Of a stretch of 64,000 nucleotides of DNA, positions 10,141 through 22,183 are shown in pieces. The stretch lies in contig JAYKXP010000051.1 of assembly GCA_037176845.1 (NCBI GenBank), positions 62,001-126,000 on the forward strand, read 5' to 3'. Position numbers and translations under genes: made by a program. Position 1 is the first letter of the stretch; each line of letters begins with the position of its first letter. The notes under the pieces were generated by a model. That model searched no databases, was not told the DNA's origin, and saw nothing but the letters and a program-made list of their open reading frames with translations. Origin of the DNA: Paramarasmius palmivorus. Taxonomy: Eukaryota; Basidiomycota; Agaricomycetes; Agaricales; Marasmiaceae.

Positions 10141-11648
10141 ATGAAAGAACAGGCTCAGCTACAATTGCTACCTGATGATATAATATTCAAGATTCTTCCG
10201 TTCCTTTCGCCGTTGGATATCTTGAGGCTTCGTCAGGTACGTAAGACCCTAATTGCACATTATCTTTCAAGGTCTCATCTCGTCTCTAGGTTGCCAGACG
10301 GCTTCACAAGCTGACCTTAGAAAGAACAGTCTGGACGACTACTTATCGGACCTCATCTCTCTTCCTTCCCCCTATATCCCCATCCCAAACTGTTCATGAC
10401 TTGGAACGTGCCCTAATACGTGCATCACAACTCGACGCGAATTGGGAGAGCGCAAATTTGAAGGTGCAACGGCGGAGGCGCCTTGTCTGCCAAGTCGTCA
10501 AACAGGGAATTAGACAGATAGAGCTGTATCACGGGAGATATCTTCTGCTCCGTTCACGCTCGTCTTTTTGTCTGTACGACTTGGACAAACCAGGTGATTG
10601 GGATACACCAATATACGAATCTGTAGAAGCTGGCTACACTTATGTCTTCTCTGGGCTGGGACCTAGCAGAAGCGACACTTCGGCCAACGAAGAGGTCTAC
10701 ATACCTATACTGAGAAGGCAACGGACAATGGACCAAGATTTACTGTTTGTACCATGTCTTTTATACTCGACGAGGTGCTGAAACATTCATAGGACGATAT
10801 GGAAGCTATGTCCCGACAAACCATGTCCCTTGGTAGTAGTCTCAGAGTTTCCAACTTCACCCTCAACGTCAATATGGCTCGCGAATAGCATACTCATTTG
10901 TGACTGGGAGAAGACGACCGGCACCCATCCACTCCCGATGGTCTATGACATCAAGACTCAGAGAAGATACCGATTTCCTGCGCCTCGGGATCCTGAAGGG
11001 GTACGTGTTAAACAATATAGTCAAACGCGTACCTAACCTCCGTCTCAGGAGAATATCTGGAAGTCTCAGTCATACCACACTGAATACATACCCACAGTGG
11101 ATCACGTCTTTGCAATGCATATCAGCTTACAAGAAACCGTTATACAAGTTTTCTCGTATCCTCCTTCCGACGCCGTGGACCCAGACATTCTCATCCAAAC
11201 TCATTTCGGTGTCTGCCCGAAAGGGTTCACGGAACCTGCTCTCGTCGCTTCCAACGCGAACGACGGTGGTGATGTCACACTCACCTTGTGTCTCACTGCC
11301 ATCTTCCATCGGGCAGGACTGCACCTATTCCGCCTCCATCTACACCAAGACGGCACGCTTAGTTTTGACATTCCTCCAAGTGGTGGCATATCGTCTGCCT
11401 ACAGTCTCATCGTTACTGCCAATCGGCTGGGAAGGGCCAGAGGCGTCTCTCTGACTTCGAACTCAAGCGTTACACTGCTTCTACATAACATGGAGTTTAC
11501 CTTTGGCGATGACCCCCGCACGGAGCTGCGTGAGAATTCAACGATTATTCCGGAGCTCACCTACGGAAATGACTATACATATGATGGATTTCGTGGTCGT
11601 TTATGTGTACCATCGGACTCAAGTGTAGAGATTTACGACTTTGTATAG
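10141..11648 (+). CDS. F-box protein, beta-propeller-like
   Basis: Four exons (10141-10236, 10290-10744, 10793-11000, 11049-11648) encode 452 residues. The start at 10141 gives an immediate F-box: L-L-P-D-D-I-I-F-K-I-L-P-F-L-S-P-L-D-I-L-R-L-R-Q, interrupted by the first intron and continued by V-A-R-R-L-H-K. The rest reads as repeated beta strands (Y-L-L-L-R-S-R-S-S-F-C-L-Y-D-L, I-L-I-C-D-W-E-K, V-Y-D-I-K-T-Q-R-R), and ends G-R-L-C-V-P-S-D-S-S-V-E-I-Y-D-F-V, as in fungal F-box proteins with an irregular beta-propeller. The second intron uses the weak donor GTTTGT, but is needed because the frame otherwise stops at 10781. Probable SCF adaptor; substrate unknown. Confidence 0.8.
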
Positions 11649-11891
11649 CAAAGGAATTAGAGTATCCACATCTGTACACTGGTACATAATACTGTATAGT
11701 CCGCCAGCGGTACAACTAGAGAATCCAAATAGAGAGATATTAACTAGAATACAGGCTGCATAACACAGCGAATAGGCACATTGGAAGTCTGAGAAGCCTT
11801 ATTCCTCTCTTCCTCCTGCTTGTCGTGCTGGTGCCTACATAGGATAAGCCATCAACGCTTATCCCAATCACGGTAGGAAGAATGCTCGCTC

Positions 11892-12555
11892 TTACAGCGT
11901 AGCTGCAATCATCCAAGCCTCATGTCGAAACGCCATAACGGCCTCTGTATCGGCATCCCTATCTGCTCTCCATGCCCGATGTTCAATCTCGAACGCCAGA
12001 TCACTGAATGCCCTAGAACATTCCTTGTGGGAACTGGGATATGCGGAAAAGATCTCGCGATGAGTGAAGATCGCTTCGAGGTACTCTCCGCCTGTTGTTG
12101 GGTAGTGTTCGAGCTGGGCTCGAAGGGCTTTGAGATAGGCGCAACCGTATGTTTCGTTTCTTGAGTGTGTGCTGGAGCTGGAGCACTCCGATGCTGTATC
12201 GGACTGGCAACAAGGTATTTGTTAGACGAAGGAAGGATAATGAATAGGATATGACACACCTGGGTTTCGTCTGACATTAGCTCGTCCTGCACCTGCACGT
12301 CCACGGGCGTTGAATGAAATGCCCCTTGGGTAGCGTTCCCGAAATCGTCCTTTCTCCAGGAATATTACCACCTCCGTTATCTTAGATGGCTTCGGCTCAT
12401 GGATGTACTCACGGATTTCTGTTGAAGTGACATTGTTCGGAGCAATTCGCAAATGTCGATATCCATGTTGTTGAAGTTATTGTGGACCTGGATGGTTATT
12501 GGTTCACGAGCGGATTCGCAGATTGACAGGTTGTACTCACCGGTTGCGAAATCAT
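11892..12555 (-). CDS. unrecognised protein, 3' part
   Basis: Four phase-consistent exons (12555-12541, 12487-12413, 12353-12260, 12193-11892), reading 161 residues from an ATG at 12555. The frame stays open 5' of that ATG, so it may be internal. Segments include M-D-I-D-I-C-E-L-L-R-T-M, an Arg/Gly-rich stretch (N-A-R-G-R-A-G-A-G-R-A-N-V-R-R), a Ser-rich linker, and a helical acidic C-terminus with Y-P-T-T-G-G-E-Y-L-E-A-I-F and A-F-E-I-E-H-R-A-W-R-A-D. I recognise no family. The upstream block 12591-12955 looks coding in the same direction, and the two are probably one gene whose joining intron (about 12596-12674) I could not settle. Confidence 0.5.
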
Positions 12556-12590
12556 TCTAGGTTCTATGAGGAATCTATGGGGGGAGCGGT

Positions 12591-12955
12591 CTAAGTGTTG
12601 GAAGTTGGGGTACAAGTGATTTCAGCTGCGCCTGGTATTTCTACCCATTCTAGGACTACACGCTTATCCAGCGTGTGAGGTATGACTCGTTCAGGCTGCC
12701 TCGAGGCATTCATCCATCTGATAACACGCGTATGCAGTCGGACGTCTGTGCAGAGAACACGTGTTATATTGCAGAAATAGCCGAGAAAAATGCGGCGGGG
12801 ACATGACCAGTCGTTAAAGTAAGCGAGATCGTTGTATAAAGATGTACTAGGCAGTGTCAAAGGGCACTCGTACTGAGATGACCGAACTAGAACGTTGTTC
12901 GGAGAGGTGCTTTCAAATGACAGGAGGTAGAGAAACCTGAAAAGGTAAGGTCAGC
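12591..12955 (-). CDS. probable upstream exon(s) of the unrecognised gene
   Basis: An open stretch following a TTTTCAG-type acceptor near 12942 reads F-L-Y-L-L-S-F-E-S, E-C-P-L-T-L-P-S-T-S-L-Y-N-D-L-A-Y-F-N-D-W-S, then R-R-I-F-L-G-Y-F, V-I-R-W-M and V-V-L-E-W-V-E-I. Composition and alternating strands look like real protein. No ATG starts the stretch, so a further 5' exon is needed. A candidate lies at about 13115-13280 (P-I-F-D-S-L-V-A-L-Q-Y-R-F-W-V-L-P-T-L), but would need an unusually long intron of about 170 nt. I cannot name the product. The frame ends in a TAG at 12591, so in a single-gene model an intron must begin before that. Confidence 0.4.
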
Positions 12956-13318
12956 TATAAGGACCATTTGCCGACAATGAAAATATAATTCTAAAGAAAG
13001 TTCAGTATCCCTAGTTGCTATCACAGAAGGATGCTAGTAGCGGCCTTCTCCGCAGGAACAATTGTTTTAAAACAATGTGCATCATTCGAAGAAAAAAGGC
13101 GTGGATGGTTGACTCACACAGAACTGACGCAATAGTCGTCAGAGTCGGAAGAACCCAGAATCGATACTGCAGCGCTACCAAGGAGTCGAAGATTGGCAAG
13201 ACATTGCTAGTCACCGGCACAAAAGTGTCAAGCTTGGAAGGCAGAGAGACGATGAAGTTCAAGAGGAAGAGAAAATGTACGTGTTGGCTGAGAAAATACA
13301 ATCGTCCTAAAAAAGAAA
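12956..13318. other. possible 5' end of the unrecognised gene
   Basis: Lies just downstream of the hydrolase stop. A minus-strand open frame here (from about 13280 to 13115) has protein-like composition and may be the first coding exon of the gene to the left, but no start codon could be assigned outside the hydrolase gene. Confidence 0.3.
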
Positions 13319-14299
13319 CTAGTTCCCATCTATTCCCTGCATGAAGGTTCTCCAAATTCCATCCATCTCCCAAGTTGCGGAAATATGTCCACCGGCAGTC
13401 CATTTCAACTGCGAATTCTTGTAATTCTCTGCGAGCCAACTCGCCATATGCGGTCCTAAAGGATCATCCTTGGAAGCCACGATCAAAATCGGTCGTTTAC
13501 AGTGTTCCTCATCCAGCTTGGAGGGCTCAAATCCCCAATCCGAATGGAGGACGTCTGCAGCCTCAAAGAACCCACTCCAATTCCTGATACTCTTCACAGC
13601 ATTCTCCGCCAACTCCCTTTCGAATTGACCCTCGGCGATACCTTCCCGAGAACGCCACTGCACAAAAGCTTCTCTCTCTTCAGGTGATGCTTTGTCAAAT
13701 AGCATACCGCGAAGGAACACATCCGCCTTCTCCACCGTGTTGAGTTTCATCGAAATCACCAAAGACATCACCCGCTGGAGCAACTGGAACGGAAGTAGTT
13801 GCGATGGCGGTCCGACACCGAACCAATTCTGCCAGGTCATTCCTTTGGTATACTCCTTGTCATGTCGGAATGGGGATAGAGGAGCGAGCAACATCGTGCC
13901 GACGATGTTTTTGCCATAAGGAAAGATGTCAAATGGTAACCCGTATAGAATCTGCGCGCCCACGGTTCCATACGATCCACCGCCCACATAGATTCTCAAG
14001 TTCGCTTCGTCGGGATGGAGATGTCCAAGCAAGGCAGATATGTCCTGAGCCAAGCTCACGGCATACGGTATAGACTTGGGACGGTCAGAAGAGTTGCCGA
14101 AGCCTGGAAGGGTTGGCACGACGGTATGGACTCCCGCATCGCGCCATGCGGGCATTTGTCGGTCGGCACGTCCAACTCCGAAGAGACCATGGAGGAATAT
14201 GACAACGGTGGTGCTGTTTGGATCGCCATTTTCGCAGTAGGCGAGCTTTCTGCCATCGGGAAGGTCGAGGAGCTTTTCGCTTGTGTCGATGGAGGACAT
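13319..14299 (-). CDS. alpha/beta hydrolase
   Basis: A single-exon protein of 326 residues with the alpha/beta-hydrolase fold pattern: an oxyanion-type H-G-L-F-G at 37-41, the nucleophile elbow G-G-S-Y-G with Ser109, a candidate acid at Asp278/Asp279 in A-S-K-D-D-P-L-G-P, and the catalytic His305 in G-G-H-I-S. The early segment L-P-D-G-R-K-L-A-Y-C-E-N-G and the P-G-F-G-N-S strand are typical of soluble cytosolic members close to proline iminopeptidase or epoxide hydrolase. The substrate cannot be told from sequence. There is no signal peptide. It is one of the few genes here without introns. The chosen ATG leaves a normal N-terminus, with no in-frame extension of note. Confidence 0.85.
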   Translation of the reverse strand: MSSIDTSEKLLDLPDGRKLAYCENGDPNSTTVVIFLHGLFGVGRADRQMPAWRDAGVHTVVPTLPGFGNSSDRPKSIPYAVSLAQDISALLGHLHPDEANLRIYVGGGSYGTVGAQILYGLPFDIFPYGKNIVGTMLLAPLSPFRHDKEYTKGMTWQNWFGVGPPSQLLPFQLLQRVMSLVISMKLNTVEKADVFLRGMLFDKASPEEREAFVQWRSREGIAEGQFERELAENAVKSIRNWSGFFEAADVLHSDWGFEPSKLDEEHCKRPILIVASKDDPLGPHMASWLAENYKNSQLKWTAGGHISATWEMDGIWRTFMQGIDGN

Positions 14300-15577
14300 T
14301 TGGTTGGGTTAGGAGTTTCGGGGGCTCCTTACTGTCTTATAAGCAGGGCGCCTAGGGCAGATGCGCAGCGAGGATCTGTCAAATAGCGCGACGACAGGGA
14401 CGCAGTCTGTCGACGCTACCCATAACAAAGCTGCGCTCACTACGACGCTGGGACATCCTAGGTAATGTGCATGTATATGCTCGGTTACTATTGAATTGAC
14501 ATTCAGTCTTATAATCTTATCTTTTTGACAGATAATATACTCTATCGTTGTGCTGCGGTACTGCGTAGGGCTCTCTTGCAGTCGTTCACACCCAAGCGGT
14601 CCATGGAACGCAGCATTTGCCAGGAACTTGTACAGCGAACACATTCCAGGTTTGCCTCCGCGCACCCCGGAAGTTATGGCAGTGTAGCTCATTGACATCG
14701 TCGGCCCTTCTGTGCTAAACCCGTTCAGGTAGATTGTGATGTAATGGCGACGGGCGACACCTTTTTCCATGACTGGAATGCTAGGTTCCTTCGACGGTCA
14801 AACACCTCTGCTTTCACGAGCATGTGTCCCTGACTTCGAACTCAATCTCTGTGCAATCTGTATTGGTATCGGCAAATCCAGTTCTATTTTCTCCTGCTCG
14901 GGTCCGGTATCACTCCCTGAGCATGAATTCGCTGAAATCGACCATGTCGTATCAATGCCACACCCGTCATATCGCGAGAAAATGGGGAGAATCGTTGCAA
15001 TTGAACATTGAGATATTGGAGAATGAAGGTGTAAGTGGTCCATTTTCAGTGTTGGTTCCTCAACGGTTCCTAACTATCAAAGTGTCTTCCATCAGGACCA
15101 CATCAAGAATAGAGCCACTGTTGATTGTTGAGATTGATGTACGCTTTCTCATTCGACCACAACTTGCATGTGCCTTTCCGGATTAAAGATAGCCATTTGG
15201 TTGTCGTTTATCAAGGTCTTCATCTTTGGAAGCACGGGATGTTCTCTGATGCTCTGCATAAAAATCTTCCAGCTGTGCATTTCAGTGCTCTCATCAATCA
15301 CCATCATGATATGTGGAGAAAACTCACTTTCAAGTGCTGGCGAAAACGGAACATGGAGCATATGTGTTACGTGACGGAGTTTCAACGCCCACGTTGCATA
15401 ATTCGCAATTCCACTTGAACTCCTCCCACCGCTCAATTCAATGCGGATAACACCCCAGATCCCGTAGATGGTATAGCCGAGATGCTCACGAGGATTTTAT
15501 AATGCCAGAATCACGCTCATAAAAGAAGAGGTTCCCTTGGAGTCTACCCATCCCGTCATTCCCTCTGAACGAGCAAA
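14300..15577. other. region without an assignable gene
   Basis: Several medium open frames lie on both strands (minus 14309-14770; plus 14769-15186; minus 15149-15436), but none shows a family signature or can be joined by clean splice sites. The minus 14309-14770 frame starts upstream of the hydrolase on its strand and may be chance. An A/T-rich TTTTATAA lies near 15496-15503, about 75 nt before the plus-strand membrane-protein ATG, and may act as its core promoter. Confidence 0.35.
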
Positions 15578-16857
15578 ATGGCCCCTATACCCCTCGACAA
15601 GGCCTACCTGACAGCAATATGGCTGGAGACGCTCTTTTATGGTGCGTCCTCTAATCTCTAGTTTCAATACTACTCGGCTCTAACGATTCATGTAGGGATA
15701 AACCTCTCCCTCTTCTTCTCGTACCTATTTATTGTCAAGTTTAAACGCCGCACCCCCACCGTTAAACCCGTCATCTTCGTTATCGCAGTATTCATGTTCA
15801 TATTTTCGACGATCCACGTATCAATGGGTTTCTCGAGATTGATAACTGGGTTCATTGAGCTTCGAGATCAACCTGGAGGACCAGGCGCGTTCTTTTCGGA
15901 CGTTTCAATCCCAGCGAATGTAGCAAAGGTGACGATACATACGGTGAATTCAATCTTGGGAGATAGTATCATGGTGTGTATGAAGTCATCCGTACTATGG
16001 AGACGTATCGCTGATGATATACGTTCGTAGGTGTGGAGATGTTATCACGTATGGGGAAAGAGTCTGCTAGCTTCTGCTGGACCTGTGTTGTTGATTCTTG
16101 GGTCTGCAGGTGCGTCTCCCCTATGATGTCAATAGACTCGAATTCGACTAAGTGACGCGTGCCTGATATAGTTTGTGGTTTTGCTCAGGCCGTTGCCTTC
16201 GCTAAAGCCAAAACGACACACAGCGCCTTTCAGGATGACTTACCCAAGTGGAATGGATCGCTATTTAGTCTGTCGCTCGCTACAAACATTGTTGTTACGT
16301 CGCTCATTGCGCTTAGGATCTGGTGAGTGTTCAGACGCCGTCCGTGTTTTTTACGTCTTCAAACGTTTCGCTTTCTGCAGGTGGATTGGCCGACAAATAG
16401 ACACTGCACACACCAAGTCGTCAACGAAATACCGTCGCGTGTTGATTCTCGTTATCGAATCGGGGGCCATTTACTCGTCCGCGCTGATTATCGAAATTAC
16501 GCTCTACTTTATCGGCAGCAATGCGTTTTACATCGTGTACGACCCTATTGCCCAATTGACGGTTAGTTTCATAATGCGGGCCATGAGATTTGTTACTCAT
16601 CTGTGTTTGCACAGGCTATCGTTCCGACCATGATTATCATCATGACCAGCCTGGGCATGACGTCCAATGATCTCAACTCTCAACAAACCCGTGCTGGTTC
16701 TGGAGGGGGTGGAAGTCTTTCGGTGGAATCCAGACCTCAGTTCGCCGCTGTTGGGAGAGGGACACTTTCGACCGGGCCTTTTGGGATAGATTCTACTGGG
16801 GAAGATTCAATCATGTTTGCGGAACGTACTGGTAGTGCAAAAGTACCCAAAGTGTAG
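15578..16857 (+). CDS. seven-helix membrane protein
   Basis: Six exons (15578-15641, 15696-15973, 16031-16109, 16172-16322, 16381-16561, 16615-16857) encode 331 residues; all junctions are GT..AG and in phase. Seven hydrophobic segments are visible: L-T-A-I-W-L-E-T-L-F-Y-G..L-F-F-S-Y, V-I-F-V-I-A-V-F-M-F-I, the V-W-R-C-Y-H-V-W-G region, A-G-P-V-L-L-I-L-G, L-A-T-N-I-V-V-T-S-L-I-A-L, S-S-A-L-I-I-E-I-T-L-Y-F and I-V-P-T-M-I-I-I-M. A Gly/Ser-rich cytosolic-type tail ends K-V-P-K-V. This arrangement, including the W-R-C-Y-x-V-W-G motif, is common in a large uncharacterised mushroom family. A sensor-like role is sometimes assumed, but nothing here proves it. No G-protein receptor signature was recognised. 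Confidence 0.85.
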
Positions 16858-17253
16858 ATTACTATATTGCCTCGGCCACTGCCAAAAGAGATGGACAGCT
16901 CATTATTTTATTGAATCATTTTGTGTGCCGCATGCGGAACCGGTTCACAGCCGAGGGAAAGCTGACTAAGCCCTCGAGTTTTTGGTGAGCAGGGTGATTG
17001 CAAGGTCGTCTTCCTTGACTTCGTCCGCCTACAGGACTCAGAGACCGGACAGCCAATTCTTGAGCGTCCGTGTATTTTCTCTCTAGACATCGTTCCAGCT
17101 TGCTTTCGGACTTGCTGGACAGGTCATTTTTAACGACCGATCCATACAAATCAAACAGACAAGTTTCATCTCGTTTTTCAATAAAAATTCGTGTGTATTG
17201 CCCTCTTCTTTTTTTCTCCAGCTTTTTTTTGCTCATTTTTTGGCTGTTCTAGA
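16858..17253. promoter_or_regulatory. eIF4G upstream region
   Basis: Intergenic. The last ~60 bases before the eIF4G ATG are strongly pyrimidine-rich (CCTCTTCTTTTTTTC, GCTTTTTTTT), as in many highly expressed basidiomycete genes. Overlapping short open frames are not supported. Confidence 0.4.
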
Positions 17254-20200
17254 ATGAGCAAATCCTCGACTGCTTCAGGCTCAGCAAAGATTCCTACCAA
17301 GCTATCATCACAGTCTGCCTGGGCAAAAGGCCCACCCCAGAGCAATTCTGCTAATTCACCCCGTTCTCAGTCTCCAGCACCTACATCTGCTACTGCTACT
17401 CATTCGAGACGGCCTAGTACCCTTGGTCAAGGCGTTCCCTTAAAAGATGGCGTTAGCATCTCGCGTAACACCGCTGGGGCAGCGAAAACAGGTGAGAAGG
17501 CTGTCACCTATTTACCTTTCCCCCAGAGTTTCTGACTGAAAATTTTTTCAAGGGTCGGTAGTATCGTTTGGGTCTATAGATGACACATCTGCGCCTGTAT
17601 CGTCTTCAACTGCCGCTCCCATCCAGCAGACAAAGTCCTCTGAAGGAGTAAAGTCATTTGGCTCAGTGCCAGCTACCGTTGGGAGTCAAAGTATAAATGG
17701 CAAGTCTCCAGCATCGACAAAACCTTCAGCTACGACAATAACACCATCAACATCAACGTCGTATGCTGCTGCTGGTTCTGGGACATCAGGGTCATCAACA
17801 CCGACAACGTCGGGGCCCTCAAAGACGATCAACAGAGCGGATATCGCAAAGTTGTTCCAAAAACCTTCACAATCCTCATCAACAACGCCTTCTAGCACGT
17901 CCTCTCCCTCAGTTACCCCCTCAAATCTTCCTCCTACGACACAACCCTCAGGTCAGCCGACGCAACCTTCTGGATCGTCACAGGCGACTAGCCACTCCTT
18001 TGCTCCTTTTGTACCACAGAATGGCATGAGAAATCAGCCTCAAAACTCACCTGGACGAGTTCCTGGTTCACCTGTATACCCACGTCCAGTGCCCAATGGC
18101 GCTGGTCCACGACCTCCCAATGGAAATGGTCCACCAGGACATAACCAGATGCCCGCTTCGTTAGGAAGCCCACGACTCGCACCTCCTTCACATCCGGGGC
18201 AAACACCCCAGATGCCTCAACCTCCTCCTCATATGCAACAGCCCCAAATGCAAGTACCTGGTTGGCCAGGCTACTACGTACGTTTTCGTCCTTAGTTCTA
18301 TACATCTCGACTTGTCATTTACCCATTATTTCTTTCTCTTATAGTATTCGGATCAAGGATATATGTATCCTGCTCCTTGGGCGTATGGCATGCCTCAACA
18401 CCCTGGTATGCCTTCACCACATCCCGCACACCCACAAATGCCTCATCACCCTCAACCTCCTGGTGGTCATGTACCTCCTCAACCTCCTCATGCTGGCATG
18501 CCTATGTCTCCCCGAAACCAACCTCCCCAATTAGCCCCTGGTACTCCTACACTCCAACATGCAACCGTTCCTCCTCATAGTCCCCAACCTCCACCTTCCC
18601 TTTCCCATTCATCATCAAATAGCATGAGTAGCATGACATCACCCCCTGCGACGCCTTCGACGACAGCGAGCCGAATAAATCCCAATGCCAATGCATTTGT
18701 ACCACAGCGATCGTCAAAGGTGACTATTCGCGCTGCGGATGGGTCAGAAATTGACTTTTCCAAGGTTCGACATCAGCATACGCCGTCGACAGGAAGTGCT
18801 CCGCAGAGCTCGTCGCCAGGTATAAATAGCCCGAGCAGAAAGGCAATTAAAATTGAAAATCCTAAAGAGAAGGAGAAGAAGGAGAAGGAGGAGGCTGAGA
18901 AGAAGGCCAAGGAGGCCGAACGTCTGAAGAAAGAGAAGGAAGAGGCTGAGAAGAAGAAGGTCGAGGAGCAAAGGAAAGAGGAGGAACGGAAGAAGAAAGA
19001 GGAGGATGAGCGCAAGAAGAAGGAGGCTGAAAACCTCAGGAAGAAAGAGGAGGAGCGGAGGAGGAAGGACGAGGAAGATCAGCGGAAGAAGAAGAAGGAG
19101 GAGGAAGAGAAACGCAAGAAGGAGGAAGAGGAGAAAGAACGTCTCAAGAAGGAGGAAGAAGAGAAGAAACGCATTGCTGAAGAGCAAGAGCGTGTCCGCA
19201 AGGAGGAGGAAGAGCGCAAGAAGGCCGAGGAGGAGGCCAAAGAGAAGGAGCGACTTCGCTTGGAGGAAGAAGCTCGCGTTCAGAAGGAGGCCGAAGAGAA
19301 AGAGCGGCTACAGAAAGAAGCTGCCAAAGCTGCAGCTGAGGCTGAGGCCGCCAAGGCCAAAGAGGCAGAAGAAAAGGAAGAAGGTGAAATTGATGAGTCC
19401 AAAGAAACTCCTCGAGAGGAGAAGAAGCAAGAGCGCACGCCGTTGAAGATTGACACCAACGCCACGCCCGAGGGCCCTGTCAGACGGAGGCCAGGTCCTC
19501 TTGACCTTTCGACTGCTAAATCCAACATTCCTGCACCTCTTCCTTCTGCGCTCGCAACAGCTCGTGTCATTGAGGACCTTGGTAGCGTCTCTTACCCAGA
19601 GGGTGTGAAGAGCCCCCAGGTTGAGCTCAACGTCAATGCGACCAAGGGCAAATTTAGGTAAGGATAATCCCTTCTATGTTTTTGGCTGAAGCTCAATCAT
19701 ACGTTGACCAGATATGACCGTGACTTCCTTCTCCAGTTCATGTCGATATGTAAGGAGAAGCCTGATATGCTTCCTCCTCTTGACGCTATTGGCATCGAGC
19801 CTGTCGACCAGTCTAACTTCACTCTCAGCCGTGGCGGTTCCGGTCGGCACCGTCAAGCTTCTGGGGCTACGCCCTCACGTTCTGCATCTATTGGTCTTGG
19901 CTTTGGCACACCTGCAGGGTTCGGTAAGCCCGGTGCAGGGAACCCCTTCGGTGGCATGGGCAACTTCGGCACCACTCCTGCCTCCAAGCTCCAAAGCGAA
20001 GAGCGATTCAAGCTCGCCAATGGCGGACGCTCTGTCTCGACAAATGCTGCTGGTGGTATGCAATTCACACGACCAGGACAGATGCACCGAACCGCCAGCC
20101 AAGGTGGTCCCGGTTCCTCAGGTCGCACACGAAGCAAGCGTGGTGGTGAACGAGATCCCAACAAGCAGACCGCACCTCACTCCCACCACGCCGTCAATGC

Positions 20201-22183
20201 ACAGCCTCCCCTCGAACCTGTCGCGCCCTTGCAAGTATCTGCTAACCGTTGGGATCGTAAGACCCTCGGTGCGATTGACGCCGACTCTCCCGAGGTTGTT
20301 GACCGAAAGGTCAAGGGTTTACTCAACAAGATCACGATGGAGAAGTTCGACTCTATCTCCGACCAAATCATCGCCTGGGCGAACAAGTCCGAGAACGAGA
20401 AGGACGGACGAACTCTCATACAGGTTATTCGACTTGTTTTCGAGAAGGCGACCGATGAGGCCAATTTCTCAGAGATGTATGCTCGCCTCTGCCGCAAGAT
20501 GATGGAGCAGATCAGCCCGCAGGTACAAGATGAGGGTATCAAGAACCCGGAGGGCAAGCCCATCGCTGGCGGTCAATTGTTCAGGAAGTACCTTCTCAAT
20601 CGATGTCAGGAGGACTTCGAGCGTGGTTGGGTAGCGAAAGAGGCCACAGCGGCGGCTGCAGCTTCTAAAGCTGTCGAAGACCAGGCCGTTGCAAAAGCCA
20701 ATGCAGACAAGAAAGGGGAAGGAGACAACAACGGTGATGGAGAAGTTGCACTGTACTCTGAGGAGTACTACGCTGCTCAGAAGGCTAAGCGACAGGGTCT
20801 CGGTCTCATTAGGTTCATTGGAGAACTGTTCAAGCTCCAGATGTTGACTGAGCGTATCATGCATGAGTGTGTCAAGAAACTCCTCGGCAACGTCGACAAC
20901 CCTGAAGAGGAGGAGATTGAATCTCTGTGCAAGCTCCTCACCACTGTTGGCCAGCTTCTTGATACCCCCAAAGCCAAGGCACACATGGATGTCTACTTCT
21001 CCCGTATGAAGGAGCTGACAAGGAGCCAGAATGTCAGCTCGCGGATGCAGTTCATGTTGCAGGTATGTTCTTTATTCCCTACTTAACTAGACGATGTCAT
21101 TCATTGTACCTCAGGACGTGATCGAACTTCGTGAGCGAAGATGGATTGCTAGGAATGCCGTCGCTGCTCCACAGACCATTGGTCAGATTCGAGAAACAGT
21201 AAGTGATAAATTATCTCCACGACTACTCTCCCTGACTTCAGTCATAGGCTGCCAAGGAGAAGGCTGCTCAAGAGAAAGAGTCCTACATTCGTGGAGGACA
21301 GCCCATGTCTCGTTCAGGCTCTCGGCGTGGTGGCGACAGATCCGAAGCCAACGCGGTCGGTCCTGATGGTTGGGCAGTTGCCGGTGGCGCTCCTCGTGCA
21401 CCACCAAAGGCTGGTGACCTCTCCAAGTTTGGTCAGATCAGCAACAAGGGTGCGCCAATGACCTTCGGTCCCAGCAGTGTCTTTGCTGGCAAGAACAAGG
21501 AGGCTAAGCGCGAGTCGTTATCAAGAACGAATTCGAGCGTCAACATGTTCCAAATGCTCCAAAGTGATGCTGCTGCTGAGGCATCCAACTCGAAGAGCAG
21601 TAGACCGCCGAGTCGCAAAGCTAGCGTCGACCTGGGACATGGAGGTGAACCGCCTCAGCGCAGGAAGCTCGTACTGCAGCCACGTTCGAAACCACTTGAG
21701 GCGGATGCCGGCCGCGCACCTGACTCAGAGAATAATTCCGATGAAGACGGCAGCGAGGAATCTGAAGTCGAGATGTCGGAGTCTGACGCTAAGAAGAAGA
21801 TTGAGGAGGACTTGAAAGAGTTCTTTGCTGTCCGGAACATTGACGAGGCCGAGGACTATTTCGAGAAGTTACCGTCACAGCACCATCAATTGTTGGTTGA
21901 CAAGCTTATCTCGAAAGCCGTTGAGTCGAAACAGGCTGATGCCGAACTCGTCGGTGATCTATTCAAACGGGCTTCTTCAAAGAACTTGTGCTCGCCATCT
22001 GCGTTTGAGCAAGCATTCGCGTCGATTGCAGAATTCTTGGACGATATTGCAATTGATGCACCCAAGGCACCTGCACTTTTCGCCATCATGTTGAAGGGCG
22101 CTGGACTGACTGATGAACAACGGACAAGTATCACATCAAAGTCGGAAGAGAATGGTCGGAAGGTATTTGAACTCTCATCATAG
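17254..22183 (+). CDS. translation initiation factor eIF4G
   Basis: Six exons (17254-17491, 17553-18277, 18345-19657, 19712-21062, 21115-21198, 21248-22183) give 1548 residues. eIF4G is the scaffold of the cytosolic cap-binding complex, joining eIF4E, eIF4A and poly(A)-binding protein to recruit ribosomes to mRNA. In order: a Ser/Thr/Pro-rich N-terminus, a Pro/His/Met/Gln-rich stretch, a long Lys/Glu-rich helix at about 490-680, the eIF4E-binding motif Y-D-R-D-F-L-L at about 760-766 (matching Y-x-x-x-x-L-hydrophobic), the MIF4G domain from about 965 to 1210 (K-V-K-G-L-L-N-K-I-T, L-I-Q-V-I-R-L-V-F-E-K-A), an Arg/Ser-rich linker, and a C-terminal MA3 domain from about 1435 (D-L-K-E-F-F-A-V-R-N-I-D-E-A). 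The MA3 domain is expected for eIF4A contact. Length and order suit basidiomycete eIF4G. Confidence 0.95.
18860..19390 (+). repeat. Lys/Glu-rich codon repeat in eIF4G
   Basis: About 530 bases of purine-rich, imperfect GAG/AAG/GAA repeats within eIF4G exon 3. They encode a long charged single helix or coiled coil (K-E-K-E-K-K-E-K-E-E-A-E-K-K). The pattern also creates spurious leucine-rich open frames on the other strand. Confidence 0.85.

Noticed and set aside
18744..19187. Leucine-rich open frame antisense to eIF4G
   Set aside because: Complement of the Lys/Glu codon repeat; a mechanical shadow of the real gene.
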